Below, piece after piece: positions 24,165 through 38,700 of a stretch of 64,000 nucleotides of DNA. Under the pieces are notes generated by a model. That model searched no databases. It was not told the origin of the DNA and saw only the letters and a program-made list of their open reading frames with translations. Position numbers and translations under genes: made by a program. Within the stretch, counting starts at the first letter, position 1; the number at the start of each line of letters is the position of its first letter. Origin of the DNA: Lutjanus erythropterus (lineage: Eukaryota > Chordata > Actinopteri > Lutjaniformes > Lutjanidae); contig CM034603.1 of assembly GCA_020091685.1 (NCBI GenBank), positions 9,592,683-9,656,682 on the forward strand, written 5' to 3'.

Positions 24165-25260
24165 CAGTGCCTATGAAAAGTATTCACCCCCTTGGATGTT
24201 TTCCGCTTTTATTGCTTTTATAAATGGAATTATGGTCAATATAATTTGGCTTTTTTGAGAAAAAAATACAAAAAACTCTTTAATGTCGAAGTGTAAACAC
24301 ATTTTTTCCAAGTAATGTCAATTAATTAAAAATATATAAGTGATTTCATAAATATTCACCCCTTTTAAGGACACTAACCTAATTCAACAGAGGTTCAGCC
24401 AATTGGATCACCTGAGTGCAGTGAATGTGTCTCAAGTGATTGTAGCATAGACACATGGGGTCCAGTCACTGGTTCATGAGTATTCCTGGCTACAGTTACG
24501 CCATGAAGACAAGAGATCACGCCAGGCAACTCTGTGAAAAGGTTATTGAAAAGTATAAGCCAGGGATGAATATAAAAAAAATACAAGTCACTGAACATCG
24601 CCTGGAGTTCCGTTAAATCCACCGTTAAGAGATGGAAGGAATATGGCACATGTGTAAATCTGCCTAGAGCAGGGCGTCCTCACAGACTGAGTGACTGTTC
24701 AGAAGGAGACTAGTGAGGGAGGCCACCAAGACACCTCTGACTACTCTGAAGGAGTTAAAAGCTTCAGGAGCTGAGATGGGAGAGACTCTGCATCCAACAA
24801 CTGTTGCCTGGGTTCTTCACCAGTCCAGTCAGCTTTATGGGAGAGAAAGCCCTGTTGAAGAAAGCTCATATTAACTCTCGGCTAGAGTTGGCTCAAAGGC
24901 ATGTGACTCCATGGTCAAGTGGAGGAACGTTGTTTGGTATGATGAGAGCAAAGCAGGCCCTCGGCAGTAGGCCTTGGATGGCTTGTAAAGGTCGAGGGTC
25001 AAATGAAAGCAGGATTATTTTCCAGCAAGACAATAAAATTGCAGTGTCGAGATGTGTAAGCCCAAGTGAGACCTATCCACACAGGCTCAGTGCTGTAACT
25101 GTGGCCAAAGGTAAATCTACTAAATACTGACGTGAAGGGGGTGAATATTTACGCAGTCACTTATTTTACATCACATATTTTTATTTAATTGACAGTACCA
25201 TATAGAAATCTGTTCACATTTTGTACCACATTTTCATGTACTATATTAAAGTGTTACAAA
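24165..25260. mobile_element. Tc1/mariner transposon relic
   Basis: It starts with cagtgcctatgaaaagtatt, the terminal sequence of a common fish Tc1-like transposon, and keeps decayed transposase-region text (24690-25125) in no single frame. A partial far end is marked by gaagggggtgaatatttacg near 25134. It is a dead copy lacking an intact terminal repeat on the right. Confidence 0.7.
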
Positions 25261-25416
25261 CCTCACCATTTCTAAACCATGGCTATGGCCGTGAAGCAAT
25301 TCCCAAAATATCACCAAAATTAAGACCTGGAGTAATTTTGGAGAAGGTAATAAATGTAAACAGCGGCAAATTAACATTTCTTTATTTAATCAGTTGTTCC
25401 TTAACAAGTCAAATAG

Positions 25417-25461
25417 AGTAGTAGTAGTGGTAGTTGTAGTAGTAGTAGTAGTAGTAGTAGT
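25417..25461 (+). repeat. (GTA)n microsatellite
   Basis: An interrupted run of GTA/AGT triplets. Confidence 0.8.
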
Positions 25462-25933
25462 GTGTATATACATTTAATAGAAATATAACAAGTTAATGCA
25501 AAAATAATGGCAAAAATACTAATTTGTATGTTTCTAAAAAGTGACAGATTTTTCTGTAGATGACTGATTTTCTATACTGCTTCAGAAAATATAACTCCCA
25601 TTTTCACATTAAGTGGCTTCACCCACAACTCACAGTTGTCAGTTCATCATGTTTAAAAATATGCTACTGCATCCTTCATGTTTACCTTGTTCATCACAAA
25701 CTTCATAGAATGGCATTCATTAAGTGCTCAAGTGGGAATGGATGAATATTTATAGTTACTTAAACGAGACTCCTTCAGAAAATATCAGTGTCAGTCTAAA
25801 CTGTGTAGGTTCTCATCACCCAAAAGCCATCTCAACCCACTGACATGACAGCTTTAAGTTTATCTGGAATTGGGACTTTGTAGTTGAAACACAGTATGTG
25901 ATGCTGTCAGTTCGGTGCTGATAAAGATAATGT

Positions 25934-28900
25934 TCAGAACCGGTTGGCTGCCAGGTGGAGCACAAAGCGTGGCACGTGGAGAAACGAAGGGACAACAACT
26001 GACAGCCAAGAGAGATACGGGACCTGAGTCAGGAGGAATTTTAGGGAGGTGTAATCAGCTACACTCCGTCCTGGAAATAAAAAGAAAATTAGAAGGATGT
26101 TAGAATTATAGAATTGTGCGTTATAGTAGGTTAAAGTCTAAAATCTTCTCAAAAAAAAACCAAAAAAACAACCTCTCCATACACAAAGTTGCTCTAAACT
26201 TACCATCGATATCTTGTAACCCATATCGTCTCGCCAGATCACAGGTCATAAGCACTTTCCCAGTCAGTGACATCAGATTTTTATCTTTCAGAGGGAGAAG
26301 TGTGCTTAGTTTGCAAATAAACAAGATGAGAAAAAATCTGTCGAACCAGTGAGTGGTAATGCTTCTCAGGAATATAATCAGTTTCTGAAAACACGTTACA
26401 ATGGACAGCATGTGCAGATAAAATATGTGCACACAGTTAAGGGCCGTCCACACCAAGAACCATAATAGTAATGATACAGATGATGAACGATAACGTTGTG
26501 TAAACACTGGCACCAAACATGCGCAGCGCACTCCTGCTGTGTCCGCAGCTTAGGACAAAGGATTTTGATGACCTGTTGCAGCTGTATGTTGTGCAGGGAA
26601 TCGAAAAGAAAACCAGAAGCATATGGGTTCACGAAATTCTTCAAAGACTAGAGGAGTTATTGTCTTTTGAAGGCAAATTTTATTCATACTTGGGTGTGAG
26701 GCAACATCAATTTAATGTTATCCTGGTGATCATCAAAGGAGACATCAGTAAACCTCATCAGTTTTTATGTGTAATTTGCAGCCTAATATAATATTACAAA
26801 AGTGATTAATACGTTGTATATCCTGTAAATTTGGGTGAATTTTGATCACCTGTTTTTCTTCTAAAATCTTCTGAAAGAGATCCCACTGCCACTGTCGTTG
26901 TTGTTACAGTTGCGGTGTGGACTTCTCCATCCACTTCAGTTGGAACAATATTTAAAACCATATATATATTGTTTTTGTTATAATTAATTGTTCTTTGTGT
27001 GGACAGCCCTTAACTCATGTGCTCACTTCTGTAGAGTCTTCATGGCTTGTACTTCATTCTCCATTTAACAGATAAATGTCATCTCATACAGTATAATCCC
27101 ACCTTTTGCCAGGTTGACAATGCACTTCCCACTCAGTTCTGTGGTTTCTCCGTTGGCAAATACATCTCTAAACTGAGGAAAATAAAATCCACATATTTAG
27201 TCAAAACTGGAGTAGCTACCATGGATATGGATTTGCAGTTAGAGAAGAGTGTACCTTAGGTTCTACACCTGGGGGTGTTTCTTTCTCCAGTATGAACTGA
27301 GACACCAACTCTGTCTGAACCGCTCCTGGCCACAGGCTCACAGAAACCACTCCTCTTTTTTTCAGCTCAACGGCCATGTCTGCTGCCAGCCTGTCACACT
27401 AGAAACAAACCACAAAACAAAACCAGTTTTTATTACACTGGCCTAATTATATAGCACATGTACTTGCGTTAAATAAGATTTCACTCTTGAGAGTATAGGA
27501 CCTCATGAGAGCAGAACTTACTGCGGCTTTACCAACACCATATGGCACATTGAAGAGGTACCGCAGCCCTCCCATGGATGAAATGGTGACTATAAGACCC
27601 CGACCCTGAGCCACCATCAAGCGAGATGCATAAACCGAGAAGAAATAGTGGCCCCTGCCAGATGAATAAAAATGGAAATTCATTGTCCACTTAGTTTTAA
27701 GAAACCTACCATATAGACCAATGACGACAGCTTAAATTTATGGTGAACATATCACAGTATGATTCATATCACTCCCATGGTTTCATGTCTTTGTGATGTG
27801 TTGTTAAACAGCTATTAATGACAAAGAATTCCCACTGAAAACAAACCTAAAAGACAAAAACAAGTTGAGTAATGTCTATATATCTGTCATCATACTCAAG
27901 GATGTTAACGCAGCTTGCTGCCAGTGACTCAGTTGACTTTTCAGACATGACTAAGCACAAAAAAACATACCTGAGGCCTGTGTTGTTGATGGAATCCCAA
28001 ATGGACGGATCAGTTTCCCAGAACTTCTTCCCCATACTCTCGAAGATTGCCTAGAATAATAAACCACCCACAAGTAAATCTACTTAAGTATGTAATATAG
28101 TAAGTGTTGTTGTGAAAGTATTGTAGTTACTTTATAAAGGTAATCAAACCTAATAAAACAAAGCTACGGGTTTTAAATATGAGCTGTTCTTAGTTTATCT
28201 GACCTAGTTTAACAGGTGTTACACCATATCAGGTGGCCAATCACATTAACACCCCATAAAATATTGTATATTTTGTCATTGGTATGATTATTCTTGTGTG
28301 TTGATCAGAGTTGTGATTAAAGATTTTATATTGGGCTGTGGCAATCTTATGTTTGGGAGTGGCTGCTGTAGTGCTTTATGGCAGTGTTGTATGCCCACCT
28401 GTACTCCAGCATAAGCATTGTTAACCAGGATATCCAGCCTGCCATTCTGCTCGCGTTTGATCTTGTCAAACAGCTCCTCGATGTCCTTGTCTTGTGTAGA
28501 ATCACAGATAACTGGCACACAGTTTCCACCCCTCTCCTTAACCTGTGTTGAGAACAAAAACCTCAGTTGTCAATCATAAAAACAGTCCTGGCCAGGGATA
28601 GAGGACAGAATTTTGTTTCCGCAAAACAACACAGAAAAGGCAGTTAAGTGCAACGTAACCCAGCCTTCCTTGTTTGAGACACTGGAGTGTCAACTTTTCC
28701 CGTCAATTGTGGTGTTTCGTAAAGGCATTGTTAATGATAAAAAACAAGCAAGACTTCTTGGCTAGTTGAGGAAACTGGCAGCACACATCTCAGTACATTA
28801 TGTCCTGAGATGGCTCAGTTTAAGACCAGTGAAACTGCTGCTTTTATTCATTCCTACATTTTTGTTGCTGTTTTTTCATTGGGCGCGTTTCATTTCTGGT

Positions 28901-29460
28901 TCTTCCGTAAGAATCACATTAGCAGTTTGCGAAGGCTTAGAAAACCCATACTTAAACACCCCCAAAATATCATTAGCTAGCTGACGATAAGTACTGTTTG
29001 CTGTTTTCCTAGAATGTTGAACTAAAAGGTGCAGAGGAATATTTGTGGAACTGAAACAGTGTGATGACAATGGTTCACAATGTGGGGATAAAACTTGGAG
29101 GCCACGAGGGGCAACTTACATGGAATTTTTGGTGGCCACAGAGTAATTTTTTGGGGCAGTTGGACAACCCTTCTGACCGAAAATGAGTAAGTTAAACACG
29201 TCAAAGTGAAATGTTTTTTGAGTCAAGCACCAGACATGGACTGGAGGGAGGAATTGGCATTTTTGGGAGACATCGGTTGTATGTGCTGTACAAGAAACCC
29301 AAGCTTAAAACTTCACCTCTGCAGCGGTTTGTTTCAGGGTCTTCTCCTGGCGTCCTGTGATGTAGACCGTGGCTCCGGCCTCTGACAGCTGGAGAGCTAT
29401 TCCCCTGCCGATACCTCTGGAGGCACCTGTTACTACACACACCCAGCCAGACAGGGACAT
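25934..29460 (-). CDS. dhrs1: DHRS1, dehydrogenase/reductase SDR family member 1
   Basis: NAD(P)(H)-dependent short-chain dehydrogenase, predicted 310 aa (human 313). Minus-strand coding exons in order: 29317-29460, 28399-28542, 27971-28050, 27522-27654, 27255-27398, 27103-27172, 26204-26284, 25934-26070; the sum is exactly 933 nt. The nucleotide-binding TGASRGIG is at residues 11-18, NNAYAG at 89-94, and the catalytic Ser149 and YGVGK (Tyr161/Lys165) are all present. SLWPG follows the active site. The C-terminal half keeps ETTELSGKC and CDLARRYGL, typical of DHRS1, and ends PSFLHVPRFVLHLAANRF. In mammals the enzyme is ER-associated and reduces steroids and xenobiotics. A non-coding first exon ends at 30033 and joins an acceptor just before the ATG (cctcccccag, exon from 29465). 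The frame is intact. Confidence 0.93.
26436..27014. mobile_element. MITE with 'gggccgtccacacc' ends in dhrs1 intron 6
   Basis: The left end gttaagggccgtccacacca and the right end tgtggacagcccttaac are inverted repeats of about 25 bases (gttaagggc-gtccacac-aagaac). The 579-base interior has no intact ORF. A hAT-like origin is a guess from the general look. Confidence 0.65.
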
Positions 29461-30032
29461 TTTCTCTGGGGGAGGCAACAACACAACGTACAATAAGCAG
29501 TAATCTCATATGCAAAATGTTAAAAAAAAAAAAACAACCTACAAGAGTCAACAGAGGTCTATGTTGGTTAAATGTAATCAGCTGGAAAATGAAATCTCTA
29601 TCTGTCTCCACCCACTGTACATAGGTCACTTGGAGAGGAACTACCTTTGCCTTACACAACTACTTTTGGTCCAGTCACTATTATTCAGCATTATACATGT
29701 GCAGCTAACAGTGATGTAATGGTAATGCAATGAGTGATATCAGTGATCAGTTATTTATCAGTCATACGTTTAATCATATAGTAAGAAACAGCATGTAAAC
29801 AAACGGAGTATGTACACTATAAAATGACAAGGCTGTTGCAGTATGTTCCAGGAGTAAAACATACCACACAATAAAAGTGTACTACTGACCATAGCGACGT
29901 ATTGATACCAGCAGCAATATGTATTATAATTCATAGTTATCAGGTGCGAGGTTCACCTGTTATTTAACACAATAAAATAACTTTAAAATCTATAAAATTC
30001 GCTCAGTTTCATTAAAAAAAAAACATTGGTAC

Positions 30033-30300
30033 CTTATTCCACGGAAAGCGCTGGATCTGGTTTGTCAAGTCCTAATAATAGTTCCTTGTAAGATTAAAGC
30101 AACGTACAAATGCCGCTGCTGCTGCCGCCGGTGGAAGCTGTTATTATATCATACAGTGAAGGTACAATGCCTCGAGCTGTAACACTGTTACAGTTATGTA
30201 GATATCAAAGCACCGTGTCTGCCATAATATCGCGAGAATACGCCAAACGAAGAGTGTCGGTGAAGACTCAGAGGACTCGTGTCCGCTAACTTCCTCCTTC
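30033..30300 (-). promoter_or_regulatory. dhrs1: dhrs1 non-coding first exon and promoter
   Basis: A minus-strand donor (GAATAAG|GTACC) at 30033/30032 ends a 5'UTR exon. Upstream DNA to about 30300 is CpG-containing (tgccgctgctgctgccgccg, tatcgcgagaatacgcc; TCGCGAGA resembles the known TATA-less promoter motif TCTCGCGAGA). Confidence 0.5.
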
Positions 30301-30735
30301 GCTTGAATTCCGGTGAGCTGCCAGTGATGTTTTGAGCGTAAAATATTTCTTTAAATGGTTGGGAAAAAACAAAACAATGTACCGTGTGGAGACACGCGCT
30401 GTTGTGCCATTTTTTGTTAAATAACGTTTCGTTTTAACAAAGCTGTAAGTTGCTGTAGCTGATAATACACATTCATAGGTATAGATAACGACAGACCAGA
30501 ATCAGTGCATTATCTTGCTGGTGAGTGTGAGATTTTGTCTTTGGTTGTTTAACTTAGGACAGTTCACACATGATGGCGCTGTAGTCTTCTTCAAAATAAA
30601 TGCAGCTCATGAAAGTGGCATTAGTGATATTGATGTAGAAGTACGATAAAATGATAAACAGTAGTAGCTGTGGTAGACTAGTAGTAGCATTACATATGTA
30701 GGACTTTTTTTTTTTTTTTGTTTGGTTTTGTAGGG

Positions 30736-31442
30736 CAGGGATACTCAGCTTGCTTTGCCGGGGGGCACTTTGCAAAATGACAGTAGAGCAGGGGCCAGTT
30801 AATAAACAAATATTAATAATGTTTATCACATAAAATGAATAAACATTTAAAGGTCCATAGCTCATTCATTCTTTGAAATTCTTTATTTTCAAGTTAACTG
30901 ACTCATTTACTTAACAAACTAACTAAATAAACTTGGTGTAAGGACAGATAATCAGATATTTTACTGCATTTAATAACTGCTACTGTAGTTAAGTTATAAA
31001 TGCTTTTGTTACATTTTTAAGTTATTCAACATTAAACAGTTGGAACATCTTCCATAATGCAATCTGAAAAATTGAAATGTTGGAATGATTCATAAACATA
31101 AACCTTAAATATAAACTACTCGTTCCAGGGACAGAATAAATAGCACATTTATGCTCTTTATACACGTTTACAGGATCAGAATTATCTTCATTTCTGTGTA
31201 ACTTTTTCTCCTACTTCCCTTGCATTGATCGCTCACCGTCTGATGCCACTGTACTTTGCACAGCACGAAAGGTTGTCACACTACAATCAACCTTCTCTGT
31301 TACTAACAGCTTCATCTATCTCATACAAAACGGCCATATCTGTCGCTCCTTCCTGGGAAAAAGTGAATCACTCATAATAAATCAGAACATAGTTGCCAGA
31401 AGCCAGATTTGGCCAAAGGGCTGCAAGTTGAATATCAGTGGT
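30736..31442. mobile_element. Fish DNA element with imperfect terminal inverted repeats
   Basis: The left end cagggatactcagcttgctt and the right end gctgcaagttgaatatcagt are imperfect inverted copies. Text such as gagcaggggccagtta recurs in teleost genomes. About 700 bases, non-coding. Confidence 0.5.
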
Positions 31443-34400
31443 GTACAGTATTTGAAGGCTACTCAGTTCACATTCAAAATGTATCAAGAGACGTGCAGTA
31501 CGTATAGATGGTTTGATGTTGGAGCACTGACATGTGATTTTTACATCATAGTGTTCCCATTTTAGTAAGCATGCAAAAATGTGTGTATTGTAGGCATGTT
31601 GTAGGACTAAATAACAATGTTTGTTTTGATTGTTTGATTTTTTGTGCAATAGTTACTGTTCTGGCTATTTGTGGCTGTTAAACTGCTTTAATATTGCCAA
31701 AAGGGAACATTTTTAATATGATTGTGAGAATTTAGCAACTGTGGTGTGATTTACAGGAATGCACATTCTTCTTTGTGTTGTAGTGACGTCACTGCAGTCA
31801 CAGCCTGCATTTTCTCCTTGTCCCATGGTGTGTGTAGCTAACTGTTCCCATCTATCTGTTGGTACGTTAGTGTGGATTATTGCCTTGGTGTGGCTTCAGT
31901 ATTTGGCGTAAAAATGGGACAAGTGGTTGGGAAATTTTTCTTCTTACTAAATAACTTAAAAAAAAGCTCTCTCTTTGTCCATGTATTATAAACCTCTGGT
32001 ACCTGGCATCAAATCACAAAAAATAACCTGGACTGAACAGATTTAGTCAATCATTATCAACAAATTCACTTTACGGGAAGCTCTCAGACATGAGAGGGAA
32101 TACTGTTAACACATTTTTCAAAAAGTCAAACTCAGAAAATTTATTGTAATGCTAAATCCTGATTGTCTTCTGCATACTGGTCAGCACTGATACAGAATAC
32201 TTTTTATTTTGAGCACATCTTCCAGACATTCTGGTCAATCTTTTCCTGCACCTGATAGTCCTGTAGAACACCAGCATTTATCTTTTTCATGAGTAAATTG
32301 ACTGTGGTAACATCATCATTCCCAGCATAGCTTGACTCTGTGCCAGTCCTAACAGAGGTCTAATCATTAACTCGAAACATTTATGTGGCTTGTATAAATG
32401 AGAAATTATAAATGGTAAATGGAAGTTAGAATGTGGTCTTATAATAATGACAATCTATCAGAAATTTACATGGACTAGAAATTTAATCAATATGTCTTTG
32501 TTTTAAGTTATCAGGATCCTGTTCTGTCAAGAAGTTGCCAGAATTTTTATGATTCTATCTTAATCTTTTGGTAAGAAACATTCGATTTTGACTTCATCAT
32601 TCTAAAAATACACAATACAGCTATACAGATAGTTTTATCCGCTGAGATTTTAACATATCCATCTCTGACATTTCTTGTTCCACTCCAATACAATAGAGAT
32701 CAAAATTCCCATTGAAAACTCATCAACAGCAACATCTTAGTTTTCAGGTCTGTCAACACTGACAACTGTAACATGTTTCTAGAGACACAAGTTGTGGTTA
32801 GGTTCATTTAAATTACTTTTTTAATGCTGAGATCAGCACAAACTAAATAACATTTAGGCAGGAATCACAAAGTTGGATAACTAGGTCAGTAAAAGTGGGA
32901 GAATATGTGTTTCTCTGTAATTTGGGGGAAATGCCTCTTTGCAGCACCTGTTTGTAAGATTTAGAAGGATCTATTGGCAGAATATGGTAGAAGTGGAATG
33001 CAATATTCATAACTATGTTTTCATCCGTATATAATCACCTGAAAATAAGTTTTTCCATTAATTATTATGACCAAACCAGAGTTGGTGATTGATGGGACAG
33101 TGGAAAGATTTTTGGCTTCTGTAAAGTTTGAATGAAGCTGATGATAACGCAAAAGCAGTCTGGTGAGTTTGGCGAATGCAATCTAACGGATGTTTCTGGT
33201 TAAACCAAATGTATCTTACTCTTTAAAATAAGGTCTCTCGCAGTCATGATCCTTGCTGTAATGTTGTCAGACACTAACAAAAACTATCTGAGCCTGTCAG
33301 TTGAAAACAAGCACAGGCTACAGGCAAACAAGCAAGCATCACCTCCTCTGTGCGCTCCGCCAGTGCACCTGGATGAGGTGGCTGACAGTGCGTTACGCTA
33401 CTCTGCGTTTCTGTCACTCTTCTCTGCTGCCAGCGCGGTTAGTTTTGTGGTTAGTGGTGATTTTGAGACTCAGTTTGTTAAGTTTACAGCCTGACATGCT
33501 GCTGCATTGCTCTGTGCACAATGACGCAGATAAAAAACAAGCTGAAATTTGTTCACCACCTACTCCTGTCACCCACTCTCTTCAGTCAACCAACAGTGCA
33601 TGTGGCCACAAACATATTCTGCACCAGCTAATATAAAAATATATTTATGATTTAATTCCTCATTGAAATGTTCACCCTGTGCATTTTTGTAAGCTTCTAT
33701 CAGTTTTATCCTGTAGCTGTAATGCACGCCGACTGACAAAAGATAAAAAACATGAGTGCTTGAGAGGAAGAATCTCAACCACAGGGTCTCCGTCTAAAGA
33801 TTCAAATTGTCAACTCTCAGTTTGCAGCCCTAGTATTTAAATTTACATCTAGGACAGATTACTGTTATTGATGCTCAGGAGCTGCTCTGCTACTATTTCA
33901 CAATGAAGTGACTGACTGTGACATTGCACATATTCACAATCTCTGATGCAGAACTGGCAGCATTATGAATCCACGGCTTGCTTTTTCATGGATGCAAGTT
34001 TCTCTTCAGTCTGCAAAGTCAGTCTCCAAACTTTGTCATGTTACAGTTTCAGCTTTCTGCATTGGTCAGCAGTTCAGCAGGTCCTGGTTACTGGCATCCC
34101 ATATCCTTAAAAGCCTAGAAAACATTTTGGCAATCATGTCAACACGCCAACTTTACGAGAAGCACCTACACTTGAAATACTGCAAAAAACTTTTTAATGA
34201 TTGACACTGTGTAAACAGATGAGTTTTTCAACTTGACTGTCAGCAGAATTTATTTAAATAGATCAGTTTGCCCTTCAGTGTCCCATCTATATTTTGAAGC
34301 TAATTTTAAAAGACATTTTGTCACATCGTCAATTGTTTAATCAGTTAATTAGTGTCAGAACCGACTCTGTTGACATGGAGATATTATAGATAGAAAGACT

Positions 34401-34700
34401 AAAAGGTACCATGGTATCACCCACTCACACCCACCCCCACACACACAAACACACACATGCAGCGTTCTTTTCTAAACATTGTGAAAATTAACTACAAAGT
34501 TCAATATTCCTCTGTTTCCTACCTGGTATGTTTTAACCTGATATCTAACCATTGGCCAGCTGCCACTCTGACCTTGACTGATGAGTGTTACCACAATGTT
34601 TGCTGAAGATAAATCAAAATGTGTGCACTACTATAACTAGTGAACTTGTGAAATTTTGCAAGGTTGGCAGTGGCTTCTCTTTTTTGGAAAGCCACCCCCA
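31443..34700. other. Intergenic DNA with old repeats, no gene seen
   Basis: A 3.2-kb spacer before the coiled-coil gene. A dispersed fish repeat (gatttagaaggatctattgg, ataactatgttttcatccgt) covers 32956-33060; a sister copy is at 39775-39890. The ORFs near 33250 and 33965 have no splice support or family match. Confidence 0.4.
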
Positions 34701-34722
34701 GATATTGATCGTTCAGTGGTGT

Positions 34723-34730
34723 ATAAAAAG
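34723..34730 (+). promoter_or_regulatory. TATA box of the coiled-coil/B30.2 gene
   Basis: TATAAAAA lies 62 bases before the predicted start codon at 34785, placing transcription start near 34755 and giving a short 5'UTR without an upstream intron. It supports this ATG as the first coding exon. Confidence 0.65.
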
Positions 34731-34784
34731 CATTAGGACTGCTGATAAAAGAGGGAAGATTTCTGGCTCAAGACATACAGTGCA

Positions 34785-35647
34785 ATGGCTGGAAGTCCGC
34801 ACTTGATTTGGGTTCCCTTCCTTCTCTCCTGTGTCTTTCAGGCTTCAGACAACAGATATGGTAGGGAACAATAATCCATCCATACTGCACCCATTTAATA
34901 AGAACTGAATTAAATGTAAATGTTTTAATCTGAGTTACATTCTGTTGATTGCTAATCTTGACTGTTACCAGTTCATCATGATCCGCAAACCTTAATTGGC
35001 CGGACAGGAAATTCAGAGGTGGACCGCATCATTTCACATATCCCAGTGAGTCCTCTTATTGAGCGAAACAAACACATTAATATAACAGTTTGAGCAGTCT
35101 TTATAATCCTCTGTCCTCTTCCCTGTTGACCTCAGATAACCCTTCTGGATGGAATTGATCCCAAGAATATAAATATAACCGTATGTACCAAATCCTTCTG
35201 TTTATTCTCCTGTGGTTTGTTGTTACCTTTATTAAATACAAACATGAAATAATTTCTTTCTTAATCTACTTTATGTATTTATTTCAACTAATCCAATTTT
35301 TTCTGTTTCCCAACAGTCAATTGTTGTCAAAAGTTGCACTGGTGAGTTCTTCTTTATACTAGAGTTTGACACTATGACACTACAGAAACATATTATCACA
35401 TACTGTGGATTATCATGTTGAGTTAAAGGGACAGTGCAGATTATTTGAAGTGGGGTCAGCAGTAAAAGGTATAAAATCCTTCTAAAAAATTAATATCAGC
35501 TTAAGTGTGCACTATATTTGGAATATTATCACTGCTTTACTTTGCTGTCCTACAGCCTGATGGGAAAGCGCCATTATATAAGTTAAATAACTCCATAGAT
35601 GAAATCAGTAAATTTTACTCTGCAGACCACGGAGTTGTTGGTCTACC

Positions 35648-35712
<65 letters not shown>

Positions 35713-38700
35713 GATTCACTCAAGTCACACAATCACAAATTACCTTACAGATTGAGGCAGCAGTAGACCAGCAACTCCCACGCCCTGCAAAGTAAAATGA
35801 CCTATTTTTCCACTTGAATTAAGGTTTGTTGTTTTGGAGAGAACAATATTTGGCTTATAAAACAGCGGTTTCCTGTCAGAAAAGGCTGTCTGATGGCAAA
35901 GTAAAGCAGAAAGCTATATTCTAAATATAGTAAACACTTAATGTGTTCATGATTGATTAAGGTGGACCTTTATAAGTGTCTAAAATATCCAGAGCAGTCC
36001 ATTGCTTAGCTTCCGTGTTAGATCTGTCTGCTGACCACCATCTACTGTAGTTACTGTACTGTAGTACACCGACTGTGGACAAATATCTCATGCAACCCCA
36101 TTACAAATAATCTGAACTATCCCTTTAACACAAGTGCTGTTGACAGAGTGTTTGTAAGGATAAAATTTCCGATTGCAGAAGCACACAGACCTTCAGGCCG
36201 AGTCTCTAACACTATGTAAACTTATTGTGACACACTGTCTGTATTATGGTGCTGAGTTAACATCTGACATGACTAACGTACTTTGTCAGATATGAAGGAG
36301 CAGCTGTCACTGCTTGACAGGCAGCTTAAGCTGTCAGCTACCCGAAACAGCCAGCTAGGTGAGTGTTCACCCTTTTAGAATTGGAGGTGTGTCACGACTG
36401 GTGGGCTTACTGTTGCTCTGATATAACCTGCACTCTTTCTGACAGACAATGAAGCCTTTGGGTTGAGGAGGGAAGTCCGACTGCTGAAACTGCAGCTTGC
36501 TGCATGCAGCTCGACAGCCTCAGCTATCACTGGATGTAAGCTTTTGACTGTAAATCATATTTTACATATATGGCACATGTTCAGACGATACGCTTGGAAC
36601 AACATAAATAATTTTTTATCTGTTCCTTGACAGCATATCAAACCCAGATACACAACAAAATGAAACAGCTTCTGGAGACATTTGATAGTGACACATTTCT
36701 GAGTAAGTACACCTCACTTAGAGTTAAACCTCTCATATTTTTTATTGTTTTGTAACACAGCATATGTTTTTTTTTTTTTTATCTTGCAGCAATGTAGAAT
36801 TTCTGATTTAATATAAATGTTTTTTTGTCTAGTTTTGAAAACCATTGCACTCACCAGGGAGGTGAGCTCCTTACAGAAGAAGGTCAAACATGCTGCCAAT
36901 TCCACTGAAACTACTACTGAAATGGAAGGTACGTGTTGTTTTATTGCTCTACATCTGAACAAAAAAAATCCAACATTTCTGTCATGAAAAATTTGAACTT
37001 GGCTCCTATTTCTGTCAGGAGTCTCCGTGAGAATGGCTTTGTTAGCATCAGCTAAATGTCTTTGAATTTAAATGTGTCGTATCTGAACATGTGTGTCACA
37101 GAGTTGCAGAGACAGCTGCAAGAGAAAACCATCGATCTGAACAACAAGAAGCAACAGATTCAAGGACGTCACCCAAACTCATCTTTGAGTAAGAGTTTTT
37201 AATATTTAAGACATTTGTACATGTTGTGAGCGGCAGTGAAGTCTCAAGGATTCTCATTGATGCTGCTTATCCATTTTGATTTGCACAAACATTTTATATA
37301 AGCTATTCGCCGCAGTAAATAGTCTGATTTTACATGTTTTTATGTGTGTGTGTTCAGTTCTTGAGATCATCTCACTGCAAACTGAGATCTGGGATTTGGA
37401 ACAAGCAAAATCAAGAAGAGGAGGAACTAGTCTTCAAGCTGATAAGAGAATTCAGGGTAAACTGTCTCCCCCTTGAGTGAAATACTTTCACGTTAAGCTA
37501 TGAAAATGTAAATAAAAATAGTACGTTCTTCTTTTTACAAAAAAGTTGAGGTTGAATTAAAAAATTAAGTGCATCATTGCTCAACTCAGTGCACTCAGTT
37601 ATAGGCTTACTTACTCTGATATTACCTTGTAATGCAAAGCTGGACAGTAATGGTTGTCAGGTTGCCAGTAGCAAACATTTTGAAAAATTAGCAACCAATT
37701 TTTGGCCTTTGGTTTCAGTGGCAACCCTTTTTAACATTAAAACTAGGGACAGCAAAATGTGCACCCCAAAATAAATACATTTTAATATGTGATGCAGTAT
37801 TGATTTTTAAGCTATAATTTGTAGCATTTCCACATTAAAATGTCAGTGCGGTGTATTTCCTGCTAGCTGTTGCTAGGTAGTACCAAGTTACCATAAGCTT
37901 TGGGAAAACATGGGATACATCGGGTGCGTCAGAGAGTGAGGAAGGAACATGGAGCACATGACTGAATGTAGTGTGAACAAAACTTGATATGACCTCGTCC
38001 ACGAACACGATTTCTGCCTGAGTCACATCAAATAGATTTTCATCAGCTATGGTCGCTGAAGACAACAACTCCCATGATCCCATGCAACTCGTCGTGATGT
38101 CATCACTCTGGTTGTTTTAATGTGAAAGAACCATAGTGGGAAAACTTACATATTGTTCATTTAAATATCGCTGTTACAGCTTTAACTGGAACCAGACAGC
38201 TCTGTTGTTGTTACAGATATGTCGATTATTGAAAACACTTTACATTCAAATACAGTAAAGAATCAGACAAAACACAAAGTATAAAGAATTTTGTTCAGTA
38301 ACTGTAATAAAATGTTTACACATTCTTTTATTTTCATTATTAAGTTGATGTTTAACTGCATAGTATCTCAATTACTCAAAATATAAGGTGACTAAAAATG
38401 GCAAGCGTATTTTCAGTTTTGGCAACCAAAACCTGATGCCTGGTTGCCACCCTGGCAGCCACCTTCAAAAGTTAACATTGATCCCTGTGATGTTAGCTAA
38501 TGTAAGCAAGCTTAAGTAAATTTCGTAGTTACATAGTTTCACTTTACATCATTTCTCAGAAGCATCTGAATTATTTTAGTTAATGGGCCACATACAGCCC
38601 GTTGTTTGCCACACCAGTAAGATCCCCTCCAAAATTTTCCCTTTTTTAGTGTAAAGAAGTTAAAGTGCATTCTGAAAATGTTCACAATTGATTAACCCTA

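Noticed and set aside
30240-30350. Plus-strand donor-like site (gaattccg|gtgagc) suggesting a divergent transcript from the dhrs1 promoter
   Set aside because: No matching acceptor or coding exon could be followed; the giant gene has its own TATA box and start at 34785.
33246-33636. Overlapping ORFs in the intergenic region
   Set aside because: No family resemblance, no splice structure, and repeats nearby.
35505-35795. ORF with an acceptor-like start (tcctacag|cctgatggg), looking like an extra exon of the giant gene
   Set aside because: In the phase required by the preceding exon it gives an immediate stop, it runs into the TG microsatellite, and it lies wholly inside a family D MITE.
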